This document shows positions 53,268 to 62,322 of a stretch of DNA of 64,000 nt, piece by piece. Both the position numbers and the translations under genes were made by a program. The first letter of the stretch is position 1. Every line of letters begins with the position of its first letter. The notes under the pieces were generated by a model. The model did not search any database, was not told the DNA's origin, and was given only the letters and a program-made list of their open reading frames with translations. This DNA is from Aureitalea marina (GTDB lineage: Bacteria; Bacteroidota; Bacteroidia; Flavobacteriales; Flavobacteriaceae): positions 1,910,501 to 1,974,500 of the forward strand of contig NZ_MQUB01000001.1 in assembly GCF_002943755.1 (NCBI RefSeq). The letters run 5' to 3'.

Positions 53268-53765
53268 ATGAAATCAACTTTTACTCGACCTACTTATGCC
53301 TGGTTATTCAGCATCTTTAGTTTGCTGATCGTCGGCCAGATGAATGCCCAGATCGCTCTGAGTACGCTAACCAACCCTTTGGTTAACAGCCCAGACACCG
53401 ACCCCATAGAAAATACGATCATACAGATTGGAGGTGAAACTCAACTGATCGATGGCAAAGCTGTAATTCAGGTGGATCCTCAATGGGCTAAGACCTATTC
53501 TGAAGTAGATTACAATTACCAGATCATGATCATGCCAGATGGCGATTGCGAAGGAATCTATATTTCCAACAAGACCACAGACAGCTTTACGGTAAGGGAA
53601 ATCGGTCTTGGAAAGAGTAATCTAAAGTTTTCGTGGAACCTGGTGGCCACACTGAAGCCTACGGAAGGAGGACCTACCATTACCAAACTAAGGGATGCCG
53701 GACCTCGAATTGACGGTTTCCTGCAAAACAGCTATCCCAGAGACCTGGATAAATCTATCCAGTAA
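53268..53765 (+). CDS. Small exported protein sharing a C-terminal domain with the preceding gene
   Basis: The 165-aa product starts at ATG 53268 (MKSTFTRPTYAWLFSIFSLL) with a signal peptide; a longer in-frame start at 53211 is not signal-like. The mature protein is mostly one domain: TQLIDGKAVIQVDP, MPDGDCEGIYISNKT, DSFTVREIGLGKSNLKFSWN. These match the end of the 768-aa neighbour almost motif for motif. No enzyme motif is seen. A terminator follows at 53815-53841. The pair looks functionally linked, possibly through surface assembly. Confidence 0.78.
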   Translation: MKSTFTRPTYAWLFSIFSLLIVGQMNAQIALSTLTNPLVNSPDTDPIENTIIQIGGETQLIDGKAVIQVDPQWAKTYSEVDYNYQIMIMPDGDCEGIYISNKTTDSFTVREIGLGKSNLKFSWNLVATLKPTEGGPTITKLRDAGPRIDGFLQNSYPRDLDKSIQ

Positions 53766-53814
53766 CGACATACCGGACCCTGATCCGAGATACTTAACTC
53801 ACTCAACGCAGACA

Positions 53815-53841
53815 CCCTGTTCCTCTAGGAGCAGGGTTTTT
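53815..53841 (+). terminator. Terminator after the small exported protein gene
   Basis: CCCTGTTCC and GGAGCAGGG (53815-53836) form a hairpin with a TCTA loop, followed by five T residues. Confidence 0.8.
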
Positions 53842-53922
53842 CTATCTAATTCCAACTGACTTAAAGAAATCTTTAGTGTTTTCGATCCGCCACTCTTAGC
53901 GGAATATCGGTACCTTTGTCCT

Positions 53923-54102
53923 ATGTCTTTCTCTAGGAAAAAGATAGAGCTGGAAGAGGGGGATTACTACCTGACTCCAGAGGGGTACAAGTGCTTTACC
54001 GAGCAATACCATTTAAAGCGCGGATACTGCTGTGAAAGCGGTTGCCGTCATTGCCCATATGGTTTCGACCCCAAAACAAACAGTCAATCCCGCAACAAAT
54101 GA
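53923..54102 (+). CDS. DUF5522 domain-containing protein
   Basis: This is a 59-residue gene. It begins MSFSRKKIELEEGDYYLTPE and contains GYCCESGCRHCPYGFDP, the cysteine-rich DUF5522 signature. Four cysteines in C-C-x3-C-x2-C spacing could bind zinc or an iron-sulfur cluster; this is inference. Its stop overlaps the hutU ATG as ATGA, so the two are translationally coupled. TACCTTTG at 53911-53918, 4 nt before the ATG, could be a -7 element. Confidence 0.85.
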   Translation: MSFSRKKIELEEGDYYLTPEGYKCFTEQYHLKRGYCCESGCRHCPYGFDPKTNSQSRNK

Positions 54103-56078
54103 CATTTGCCCAGTCCATCCGAGCAGGAATACCCGATATCCTGCCCGCTGTTAAGGAATACGACCCTGCAGTGAATCACGCTCCTAAGCGCAAGGATATC
54201 TTGAATCCGAAGGAGAAGAAACTTGCCCTGCGTAACGCACTTCGATATTTTGATTCAAAATTACACAAGGAGCTGCTCCCTGAATTCGAGCAGGAATTAG
54301 CTACCTATGGCCGGATATATATGTACCGTTATCGGCCGGATTACGACATGTTTGCCAGGCCATTAGAGGAATATCCAGGAAATAGCCTTCAGGCCAGAGC
54401 CATTATGCTGATGATACAGAACAACCTGGATCCTCAGGTGGCTCAACATCCCCATGAGTTGATCACCTACGGAGGAAACGGAGGAGTATTCCAGAATTGG
54501 GCTCAGTATCTGTTGTGTATGCAATATCTCAGTCAAATGACAGACCAGCAAACCTTGGTTATGTACTCCGGGCATCCTTTAGGTTTGTTTCCCTCTCATC
54601 CTGAGGCACCCAGAGTCGTAGTGACCAATGGGATGATGATCCCCAATTACTCCCAACCCGACGATTGGGAAAAGTTCAATGCACTTGGCGTAACTCAATA
54701 CGGACAAATGACCGCGGGAAGCTATATGTATATCGGGCCGCAAGGCATCGTTCATGGAACGACCATCACGGTATTGAATGGCTTTCGAAAAATTAAAAAA
54801 CCAACTACCAGCGGACTATTCCTGACTTCTGGTCTTGGAGGAATGAGTGGAGCCCAACCAAAAGCAGGTAATATTGCCGGTTGCGTGACCGTTTGTGCGG
54901 AAGTCAATCCCAAGGCCACACGAACCAGGCACAAGCAGGGATGGGTAGACGAGGTCATCGAGGACCTGAACCAATTGACTAAGCGCGTCCGGGCTGCCTG
55001 TGAAGCGGGCGAGACTTTGTCCATAGCATACCAAGGCAATGTAGTGGATGTATGGGAACATTTTGACCGGGAGGGCATCCGTGTTGACCTGGGAAGTGAT
55101 CAGACTTCCCTGCACAACCCTTGGGCTGGCGGATATTATCCCGTTGGTCTTAGTTATGAGGAGTCCAATCAACTGATGGCAGAAGACCCCGCCTCCTTCA
55201 AGCAACACGTGCAGGAGAGTTTAAGACGTCAAGCAGCGGCTATCAATAAGCATACGGCCAAGGGCACCTACTTCTTCGATTATGGGAACGCCTTTTTGCT
55301 GGAAGCCTCTCGGGCCGGAGCGGATATCATGAACGCAAATGACGATGGATTTCGTTATTCCAGTTATGTACAGGATATAATGGGGCCTATGTGTTTTGAT
55401 TACGGATTTGGCCCGTTTCGATGGGTATGTACTTCTGGCAAAGAATCCGACCTGGACCGGACCGATGCGCTTGCCCTGGAAGTTCTGCAGCGATTGATGG
55501 AAGATTCTCCAGAAGAGATCCGCCAGCAGATGGCAGACAACATACAGTGGATCGAAGGTGCTAGGGAGAACAAGCTTGTTGTTGGTTCTCAGGCCAGGAT
55601 ACTTTACGCTGATGCACAAGGACGTATGGAAATTGCTACCGCTTTCAATAAAGCTATAGCGGAGGGTGAGATAGGGCCGGTAGTTTTAGGACGTGATCAT
55701 CACGATGTATCGGGGACGGATTCACCCTACAGGGAAACTTCCAATATTTATGACGGTAGCAGCTTTACAGCTGATATGGCTATCCACAATGTGATAGGTG
55801 ATAGTTTTAGAGGAGCCAGTTGGGTGAGCATTCACAATGGCGGTGGAGTAGGCTGGGGTGAGGTCATCAACGGTGGTTTCGGTATGGTTCTTGATGGTTC
55901 TAAACAAGCACAAAGACGTCTGGAGTCCATGCTACACTGGGATGTAAACAACGGCATCGCACGCAGGAGCTGGGCTCGAAACGAGGAAGCAATCTTTGCA
56001 ATTAAACGGGCTATGGCTCAGGAGCCCTTGCTAAAGGTTACTCTTCCTAACTTAGTAGACGATAGTTTGATGGAATAG
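54099..56078 (+). CDS. hutU: Urocanate hydratase
   Basis: HutU converts urocanate to imidazolone propionate, the second step of histidine degradation, with tightly bound NAD. The 659-aa product fits the family. Motifs include HELITYGGNGGVFQNWAQY, VVTNGMMIPNY, LTSGLGGMSGAQPKA and IHNGGGVGWGEVINGGFGM. ATG 54099 overlaps the DUF5522 stop; the in-frame ATG at 54042 adds a non-conserved extension. The other hut genes are not in this window. Confidence 0.96.
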   Translation: MTFAQSIRAGIPDILPAVKEYDPAVNHAPKRKDILNPKEKKLALRNALRYFDSKLHKELLPEFEQELATYGRIYMYRYRPDYDMFARPLEEYPGNSLQARAIMLMIQNNLDPQVAQHPHELITYGGNGGVFQNWAQYLLCMQYLSQMTDQQTLVMYSGHPLGLFPSHPEAPRVVVTNGMMIPNYSQPDDWEKFNALGVTQYGQMTAGSYMYIGPQGIVHGTTITVLNGFRKIKKPTTSGLFLTSGLGGMSGAQPKAGNIAGCVTVCAEVNPKATRTRHKQGWVDEVIEDLNQLTKRVRAACEAGETLSIAYQGNVVDVWEHFDREGIRVDLGSDQTSLHNPWAGGYYPVGLSYEESNQLMAEDPASFKQHVQESLRRQAAAINKHTAKGTYFFDYGNAFLLEASRAGADIMNANDDGFRYSSYVQDIMGPMCFDYGFGPFRWVCTSGKESDLDRTDALALEVLQRLMEDSPEEIRQQMADNIQWIEGARENKLVVGSQARILYADAQGRMEIATAFNKAIAEGEIGPVVLGRDHHDVSGTDSPYRETSNIYDGSSFTADMAIHNVIGDSFRGASWVSIHNGGGVGWGEVINGGFGMVLDGSKQAQRRLESMLHWDVNNGIARRSWARNEEAIFAIKRAMAQEPLLKVTLPNLVDDSLME

Positions 56079-56129
56079 ATAAAATTCTGGAATGCAAACC
56101 AAGTGACTATTCATTAAAAGATTGCCTCT

Positions 56130-56678
56130 ATGAAAAAAGTACTTCTTCTACTCGCTGTGATCGCCTTGACGATGACCTCTTGTTCTTCCGTACGCGTAGT
56201 GACCGACTACGACAAAGAAGCTCCTTTTGGTCAATACCAAACCTATGCTTTTTACAAGCCGGGAATTGACCAGGCCAAGATCTCCGATCTGGACAAAAAG
56301 CGCATTCTCAGAAATATTGACGCCCAGTTGACTTCAAAGGGGATGATCAAATCAGAGAAAGCGGATCTGCTGGTCAGTATTTTTACTCAGGAAAGAGACC
56401 GGGTAGATGTTTACAACAATGCCGGCTGGGGCTGGGGATGGGGATATCCGTATGGCTGGGGCGGTTACTGGGGCGGCTATTGGGGCCCAACCGTTACCAC
56501 CTCGACAGAAGGAACACTTTATATTGACCTGATCGACGCCAAGACCAATCAGTTGGTCTGGCAGGGAATAGGAACGGGCGACCTGGTTATGCGCAGCATG
56601 GAGAAAAGGGAGCAGCGTATCCAGGAAATGGTGACCAGGATCCTACAAGGATACCCTCCTGGAGCATCATCCAAATAA
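56130..56678 (+). CDS. DUF4136 family lipoprotein
   Basis: This 182-aa lipoprotein has signal MKKVLLLLAVIALTMTSCSS (lipobox MTSC). VRVVTDYDKEAPFGQYQTYA opens the DUF4136 domain. A Gly/Trp/Tyr-rich insert (GWGWGWGYPYGWGG) interrupts it before the closing TLYIDLIDAKTNQLVWQGIG and MEKREQRIQEMVTRILQGYP. Function of the family is unknown. It is followed 42 nt later by an outer-membrane barrel gene on the same strand. Confidence 0.88.
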   Translation: MKKVLLLLAVIALTMTSCSSVRVVTDYDKEAPFGQYQTYAFYKPGIDQAKISDLDKKRILRNIDAQLTSKGMIKSEKADLLVSIFTQERDRVDVYNNAGWGWGWGYPYGWGGYWGGYWGPTVTTSTEGTLYIDLIDAKTNQLVWQGIGTGDLVMRSMEKREQRIQEMVTRILQGYPPGASSK

Positions 56679-56720
56679 GCAAAATTTCATTTACTTTATT
56701 ACTTAATTAAATCAATTGCC

Positions 56721-57848
56721 ATGAAAAGAAACATGCTATTGCTACTGCTAACTGTAATTTGTGGTAGCCTTGTTCAGGCCCAGTCCTTTTATTCTGGGAG
56801 TTTAGAATTATCCAACGGCACTACAATGGAAGGGAGGCTTTACCTAGATCAGCAAAACGAAGCGGTCCGTTTCAAGGGTGGTGGAGACGAGGACTCCTTC
56901 GCCTTTAGTTCTGTTCGATCAGTTCAGATCAAAAAGAGAACCTATACTCCTCTCTCGGCAGGTAGTCAAACCTGGATGGCCGCTTCATTGGATGCCGGAA
57001 AAGCAACCTTATATCATTTAGGAGGAAGAAATTTTTTGGTCTCCAGTCCAAACGGCGCTCAAATGGTTGAGGCCGGAAATGCAGGACAAGGCGGTGGAAG
57101 TCAGAAGATACGAGGTGTCTTGTCCGTGATCTACCAGGATTGCAACAGCATCCGAGAGACCATTAATAACCTGATAGACTTCCGTGAGAGCAACCTTGTC
57201 AATTTGAACCAAGCATACAATAGCTGTGAATACGGAGACTATGCCCCCACAGACCGGGAAGTTCAGAAAGCGGAAAAGTTCAATACTGACATTTTCAGAT
57301 TCTACCTGGGGGCAGGAATAGGTTTGAACAGCGTGAAGTTCTTTGATACAGGCAGTAGCGAGTCCCTGGTATCTCCGCGTTTAAACGCTGGGGTCACCGT
57401 TTCCCCTGCTTTCAACAACAATTTACGTGGAGCCTTGTTCTTTTATTTTAACGGAGCAGTCAATCTTCCTAGTGAGAACGACTTTGGTAACTCCCCTTCA
57501 CCCACCACCATCAAGATAACCAGCTGGCAATTTGACCTCGGAACAGAGTATTTGTTCAATTCCAAAGGAAAAGTCAAGCCCTTGATCGGTATTGGAATAG
57601 GGTTTGCCGCAGATCGATTTAAAGGAAATGTAGCCGGAGAAGGCTTTAATATCGGTGGAGGAAATGTCTTCTTTACGCCAAGGGCAGGAGTCCAATTTGC
57701 CTTGAATAATGGGGGACATCTGGGATTGATCGCCAATTTCATCCCACGATACGACAACGACTTGACTTTCCCCAGAAATGGTCAGATCATTCCGCTTATC
57801 GTAAACAGCCAGTGGACCAACTTTACCTTGGTCTACTACTTCAAATAA
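56721..57848 (+). CDS. Outer-membrane beta-barrel protein
   Basis: The 375-aa product has a signal peptide (MKRNMLLLLLTVICGSLVQA). A soluble N-terminal part of about 170 residues follows (LELSNGTTMEGRLYLDQQNE), then a C-terminal barrel of amphipathic strands from about residue 190 (FRFYLGAGIGLNSVKFF, WQFDLGTEYLFNSKGKVKP) ending QWTNFTLVYYFK. It resembles generic flavobacterial outer-membrane proteins with an 8-strand-type barrel; substrate is unknown. A GGCGCTT/AAGCGCC hairpin with a T-rich tail at 57870-57912 would terminate it and lies inside the end of the convergent E1 gene. Confidence 0.82.
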   Translation: MKRNMLLLLLTVICGSLVQAQSFYSGSLELSNGTTMEGRLYLDQQNEAVRFKGGGDEDSFAFSSVRSVQIKKRTYTPLSAGSQTWMAASLDAGKATLYHLGGRNFLVSSPNGAQMVEAGNAGQGGGSQKIRGVLSVIYQDCNSIRETINNLIDFRESNLVNLNQAYNSCEYGDYAPTDREVQKAEKFNTDIFRFYLGAGIGLNSVKFFDTGSSESLVSPRLNAGVTVSPAFNNNLRGALFFYFNGAVNLPSENDFGNSPSPTTIKITSWQFDLGTEYLFNSKGKVKPLIGIGIGFAADRFKGNVAGEGFNIGGGNVFFTPRAGVQFALNNGGHLGLIANFIPRYDNDLTFPRNGQIIPLIVNSQWTNFTLVYYFK

Positions 57849-57869
57849 TTAATCAGTCCAATCAAAGTG

Positions 57870-57912
57870 GGCGCTTGTGGGTTCAATAATCCAGAAGCGC
57901 CTTTATTTTTTC
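57870..57912 (+). terminator. Terminator after the outer-membrane barrel gene
   Basis: GGCGCTT (57870-57876) pairs with AAGCGCC (57895-57901), followed by TTTATTTTTT. The hairpin overlaps the 3' end of the opposing E1 coding region. Confidence 0.65.
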
Positions 57913-59967
57913 CATGACCTTCTCTACGGAGGGGATCATGGTCTGTTCCAGGGTAGAATTAAGTGGGATAGCCGGCATATTCTCGCTTCCGATCAACATG
58001 ACAGGGGCATCCAAAGATTGGAAACACTCCTCCTGTATACGACCTTGTAAAGCTCGTGAAAAGCTATTCTCCGAGGGTTCCTCGGTCACTACCAGGGCCT
58101 TGCCACATTTCCGGACACTGTCAAATATAGTCTTGTAATCAATTGGATGTAAGGTCCGTAGATCCACGATCTCTATTCGGTCTTGTAGACCCAGACGTTC
58201 TGCCGCATTAACAGCCCAATGGACACCCATGCCATATGTAATTATACTGAGGGTCTCCTGCTCTTCCTGTTTCCAGATCTCCTGCAATACCCAAGCTTTG
58301 CCAAAGGGTAACATGTAGTCTTCTGCAGGCTCCAGGGAAGTTGCCCCCTTGGTTCCCGGAACTTTACTCCAATAAAGTCCTTTATGTTCAAAAATGACCA
58401 CCGGATTCGGGTCATAATATGCAGCCTTAAGCAAGCCCTTCAGATCCGCACCGTTGGATGGGTAGGCGATCTTGATCCCACGTATATTGGAAACCACACT
58501 TTCAACTGAAGAAGAGTGATAAGGTCCTCCACTTCCGTAGGCCCCAATGGGAACTCGTAAGATCATGGAGACCGGCCACTTTCCATTAGATAAATAACAG
58601 CTTCGGCTTACCTCGGTAAATAACTGATTGAGCCCCGGCCAGATGTAATCGGCAAATTGAACCTCAACAATAGGTTTGAGCCCAACGGCACTCATCCCGA
58701 CGGTAGAGCCTACAATAAATGCTTCCTGTATGGGTGTATTGAACACTCGGTTGTCTCCAAATTTCTGGGCTAAGGTTGCCGCTTCTCTAAAGACACCTCC
58801 TAACCGGCCACCCACATCCTGCCCATACAGCAGGCACTCTTTGTGTTTGGCCATCAACTCTTCAATGGCAAAGAGGGCGCAATCCACCATAACGACCCTT
58901 TCTGCTCCTACTGGTTCGCGCTCACCTGACTCCTCGGTTATTGGAGTGGGTGCAAAATCGTGGGTGACCAGATCTTCAGGTTTAGGATCTTCAGCGGCAA
59001 GTGCCAGCTCATATTCCGCACGGACCTTCTCAATACATTCATCCTCTATGGCATGAATCTCATCAAAACTCAGACCGTATTCTTCCTCTAGCAATCGCTG
59101 GAATTTTGGGTATGGATCCCTTGTCCTGGCCTCTTCCAGGTCATCCCTATACCATTCCATTCGCACTCCACTTGTATGATGATTTAGCAACGGAACCCTG
59201 GCATGAACCAGGAAGGGTCGTCTTTCTTCCCGCATGGTCTTAAAGACCTGCTTAATGGTTCGATAGCTCTCCTGAAAATCGGTTCCATCTATGGATATTG
59301 CTTCCAGACCATTGAATCCTCTGGCATAATGAACTGCGTCCTGGGCTCTGGTCTCTTCCGCATTGGCAGAGATATCCCATCCGTTATCCTGTACCAGGTA
59401 TAATATGGGTAGTTTCTTAAGTACAGCCATTTGCATGGCCTCGGCGATCTCCCCTTCGGTCATGGATGCATCTCCCAGAGAACAAACCACTATGGGCAAG
59501 TCTTCCTCTTGGGAAAGACCTTCGGCCTCCTTATACCAAAAACCCATAGCAACCCCGGTGGCTGGGATGGCCTGCATACCCGTTGCTGAGCTTTGGTGAG
59601 GAATCTTGGGTTTGTCATCATCTCTCAAACTGGGATGAGAATAATAGGTGCGGCCTCCGGAGAAAGGATCGTCTCGTTTAGCTAGAACTTGCAGCATTAA
59701 CTGATAAGGCGTCATCCCTAATGCCAAGAGCATGGAATCGTCCCGGTAATAGGGAAAGACATAATCCTGAGGCAGGAGTTGCATGCCAACTGCCGTCTGA
59801 ATAGCCTCATGACCTCTGGAGGTTGCATGTACATACTTGGAGACCACCTTGAAGTTCTCCTCGTACAAGAAGGCCATGGCCTTAGCGGTACACAAATTGG
59901 CGAATGCCGCTTTGACCAACTCTATATCTATGCGATTCTTTTCTGACACTTTACTCACCCAATACAA
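57883..59967 (-). CDS. Fused alpha/beta E1 of a branched-chain-type 2-oxoacid dehydrogenase
   Basis: This is a thiamine-diphosphate E1 that decarboxylates branched-chain 2-oxoacids, with alpha and beta subunits fused in one 694-aa chain. The alpha part has the ThDP motif GDASMTEGEIAEAMQMA to LVQDNGWDIS (about residues 170-215). The beta part begins near residue 360 and has VFNTPIQEAFIVGSTVGMS and PIGAYGSGGPYHSSSVES. No ATG exists near the 5' end: TTG 59967 (4 nt after ilvE), GTG 59958 or GTG 59949 are candidates. Next to ilvE and an E2 gene it fits branched-chain amino-acid catabolism or branched fatty-acid primer supply. Confidence 0.9.
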   Translation of the reverse strand: MYWVSKVSEKNRIDIELVKAAFANLCTAKAMAFLYEENFKVVSKYVHATSRGHEAIQTAVGMQLLPQDYVFPYYRDDSMLLALGMTPYQLMLQVLAKRDDPFSGGRTYYSHPSLRDDDKPKIPHQSSATGMQAIPATGVAMGFWYKEAEGLSQEEDLPIVVCSLGDASMTEGEIAEAMQMAVLKKLPILYLVQDNGWDISANAEETRAQDAVHYARGFNGLEAISIDGTDFQESYRTIKQVFKTMREERRPFLVHARVPLLNHHTSGVRMEWYRDDLEEARTRDPYPKFQRLLEEEYGLSFDEIHAIEDECIEKVRAEYELALAAEDPKPEDLVTHDFAPTPITEESGEREPVGAERVVMVDCALFAIEELMAKHKECLLYGQDVGGRLGGVFREAATLAQKFGDNRVFNTPIQEAFIVGSTVGMSAVGLKPIVEVQFADYIWPGLNQLFTEVSRSCYLSNGKWPVSMILRVPIGAYGSGGPYHSSSVESVVSNIRGIKIAYPSNGADLKGLLKAAYYDPNPVVIFEHKGLYWSKVPGTKGATSLEPAEDYMLPFGKAWVLQEIWKQEEQETLSIITYGMGVHWAVNAAERLGLQDRIEIVDLRTLHPIDYKTIFDSVRKCGKALVVTEEPSENSFSRALQGRIQEECFQSLDAPVMLIGSENMPAIPLNSTLEQTMIPSVEKVMEKIKALLDY

Positions 59968-59971
59968 TACT

Positions 59972-61036
59972 TTATTGACATTTGACCACCCAATTAAAAC
60001 GATCGGGTAATTGTCCGTTCTTGATCTTGTTCAATTCCATGTTGACGCGCTCTCCCAGTGGGTGGGAGTCAGATACTGGAATGATCTCCTCTCCCCAGCC
60101 GATCTCCTTGATGTAAGCAATGCCAACAGCAGTACCTGTTCCAAAGGCTTCTTGCAGTGTACCATCTATTGCGGCCTGATGTACTTCCTCTATGGTAACA
60201 GCACGTTGTGCGACCTCGTATCCGAAATCTACCAGCAATTCGATTACTGACCTGCGTGTAACACCGTCCAAAATGGCTCCATCCAGGGCTGGGGTGACGA
60301 TCTTCCCATCGATCATGAAAAAGATGTTCATAGTACCTACCTCCTGAATAAATCGATGCTCGTGGGCATCCAACCAAAGCACTTGGTCAAACCCTTTATC
60401 CTTTGCGATCTCCGTAGGGCGAATGGCGGCGGCATAATTTCCTGCTGCTTTAGCCTGACCTGTACCTCCTTCCGCTGCACGTATATACTTCTTTTCGGCC
60501 CAAAGACGAATGGGACGGCTAAAGAAAGGCCCTGAAGGGCTGGCAATGATTAGGAATTTATAGGAAGTTGCGGCGCGCATTCCAATAAAGGCTTCGTCTG
60601 CGTACATAAAAGGTCTCAGATAAAGTGCACTCCCTTCCTTCTTTGGTATCCAGTTCTGTTCCAGTTTGACCAAGGCCTTCAAACCCTCTACGAAGAGATC
60701 TTCAGGAAAATCCGGCATACCCAGTCGACGCGCACTAAAGTTCAAACGGGCCGCATTCATTTCCGGTCGAAATAAACGAGGGATACCATCAGCTCCAACC
60801 GTAGCTTTCATCCCTTCAAAGATGGCCTGACCATAGTGCAAGGCCATGGCAGCAGGATGCGTTGGAATGAGTCCCATGGGTTGAATTTGTGGATTCTGCC
60901 ACTGACCGTCGGTATAGTCACAGACGAACATATGGTCCGTAAATGCTGTTCCCAACGGGATATTATCAAAATCCAATTGGTACACTCTGGATTGCTGAAC
61001 CTGTTTGATGGAAATATTGGTATTGGTCTCTGTCAT
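59972..61036 (-). CDS. ilvE: Branched-chain amino acid aminotransferase
   Basis: IlvE is a fold-type IV PLP transaminase interconverting Val/Leu/Ile and their 2-oxoacids. The 354-aa product shows FVCDYTDGQWQNPQIQP, HYGQAIFEGMKA, RPFMYADEAFIGMRAA and the PLP-lysine region GTGQAKAAGNYAAAIRPTE. EVGTMNIFF and LDGVTRRSVIELLVDFGYEV follow. It starts at ATG 61036, 5 nt after the E2 gene. Downstream is the fused E1, so the three enzymes catalyse successive steps. Confidence 0.95.
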   Translation of the reverse strand: MTETNTNISIKQVQQSRVYQLDFDNIPLGTAFTDHMFVCDYTDGQWQNPQIQPMGLIPTHPAAMALHYGQAIFEGMKATVGADGIPRLFRPEMNAARLNFSARRLGMPDFPEDLFVEGLKALVKLEQNWIPKKEGSALYLRPFMYADEAFIGMRAATSYKFLIIASPSGPFFSRPIRLWAEKKYIRAAEGGTGQAKAAGNYAAAIRPTEIAKDKGFDQVLWLDAHEHRFIQEVGTMNIFFMIDGKIVTPALDGAILDGVTRRSVIELLVDFGYEVAQRAVTIEEVHQAAIDGTLQEAFGTGTAVGIAYIKEIGWGEEIIPVSDSHPLGERVNMELNKIKNGQLPDRFNWVVKCQ

Positions 61037-61041
61037 CTCCG

Positions 61042-62322
61042 TTAAAAAGTTTGGGAAGTATCATAGCCTTCCATTTCGTCTGCTATCCGTCTCAAGAAAG
61101 ACCCCGCAAGGTATCCGTCCACGATCCGGTGATCGAAAGACAGGGATAGCATCATCATCTGTCTGATCTCAATGCTGTCTCCTTCTGGTCGTTCCATGAC
61201 CTCGGCTCGTTTCTTGATGATACCCGTGGCCAGAATGGCCGCCTCAGGCTGGTTAATGATAGGGGTCCCCATCAGACTTCCAAAGGTCCCTACATTGCTA
61301 ATGGTGAAAGTACTGCCGGAAGTATCATCTGCACTTAGCTTGCCATCCCTGGCCTTAGAGGCCAATTCGTTGGTTTTTGCGGCGAGCTGATCCAGGCTTA
61401 GTTCGTTTGCCTTTCTTACGACCGGTACGATCAGGTTACCGCTGGGCAAGGCAGTTGCCATACCTATGTTAATGTTCTCCTTCACAATGATCTTATCTCC
61501 GTCCAAAGAGGAATTGATCATTGGAAATGCCGCTATCGCCTTGCTGATGCACTGGATGAATAAGGGCGTAAAGGTCAGTTTTTGATCGTATTTCTTTTGG
61601 AATCCCTCTTTGTTGACGTTTCGCCAATTGACCATTTCGGTCAGGTCAGCTTCCACATAGGCTGTAACATGAGGCGAGGTATGCTTACTAAAGACCATAT
61701 GGTCAGCGATCATCTGCCGCATCCGATCCATTTCTACTACTCTACCTGTCCCTTTGTCAAATTGAAGATCCGGCACCTGAAACCCGTTACTGGCTGCCGG
61801 TTGGGCAAATTGGAAAGGCCTACCATCATCCAGGTATTGCATCACATCACTCTTACGCAGTCTCCCGTCCTTTCCTGTCGCAGGGATGCGGGCCAATTCC
61901 TCGTAAGAAATATGATGAGTTCTGGCGATCTGATCTACCAGCGGACTAACAAATAAATTCTCGTTTACGGACACAGCCGAAGCCATCGCCCGTTTGGCCT
62001 GTTTTTTTTGAGGCCTGGATTCGGTTTTGGTCTCTTTTTTAGTTGGCTTAGATGCCGATTTCACCTCCAAAGGAACCTCACCATCGGTATCCAATCGCGC
62101 AATTACATCGCCTATACCCACTACCTCGTTGGGTTGGAATAAGATCTCGGTAATTGTACCACTTACCGTGGCCGGAACTTCAGAATCCACTTTGTCCGTG
62201 GCAACTTCCAATAAGATCTCATCTATTTCGATATAATCACCAACACTTTTGTGCCATTGTATGATGGCAGCTTCGGTTATGCTCTCGCCCAAACGGGGCA
62301 TTTTAAATTCGTAATTAGCCAT
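61042..62322 (-). CDS. 2-oxoacid dehydrogenase E2, branched-chain type
   Basis: This is a lipoate-bearing acyltransferase of 426 aa. One N-terminal lipoyl domain (about residues 1-78, motif EVATDKVDSEVPAT) is followed by a Lys/Thr-rich linker and a peripheral-subunit-binding domain (ISYEELARIPATGKDGRLRK, about 135-170). The catalytic domain ends in LSFDHRIVDGYLAGSFLRRI with the active-site His and Asp. ATG 62322 overlaps the carbonic-anhydrase-like gene by 8 nt. Its partner E1 is encoded downstream at 57883-59967. Confidence 0.92.
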   Translation of the reverse strand: MANYEFKMPRLGESITEAAIIQWHKSVGDYIEIDEILLEVATDKVDSEVPATVSGTITEILFQPNEVVGIGDVIARLDTDGEVPLEVKSASKPTKKETKTESRPQKKQAKRAMASAVSVNENLFVSPLVDQIARTHHISYEELARIPATGKDGRLRKSDVMQYLDDGRPFQFAQPAASNGFQVPDLQFDKGTGRVVEMDRMRQMIADHMVFSKHTSPHVTAYVEADLTEMVNWRNVNKEGFQKKYDQKLTFTPLFIQCISKAIAAFPMINSSLDGDKIIVKENINIGMATALPSGNLIVPVVRKANELSLDQLAAKTNELASKARDGKLSADDTSGSTFTISNVGTFGSLMGTPIINQPEAAILATGIIKKRAEVMERPEGDSIEIRQMMMLSLSFDHRIVDGYLAGSFLRRIADEMEGYDTSQTF

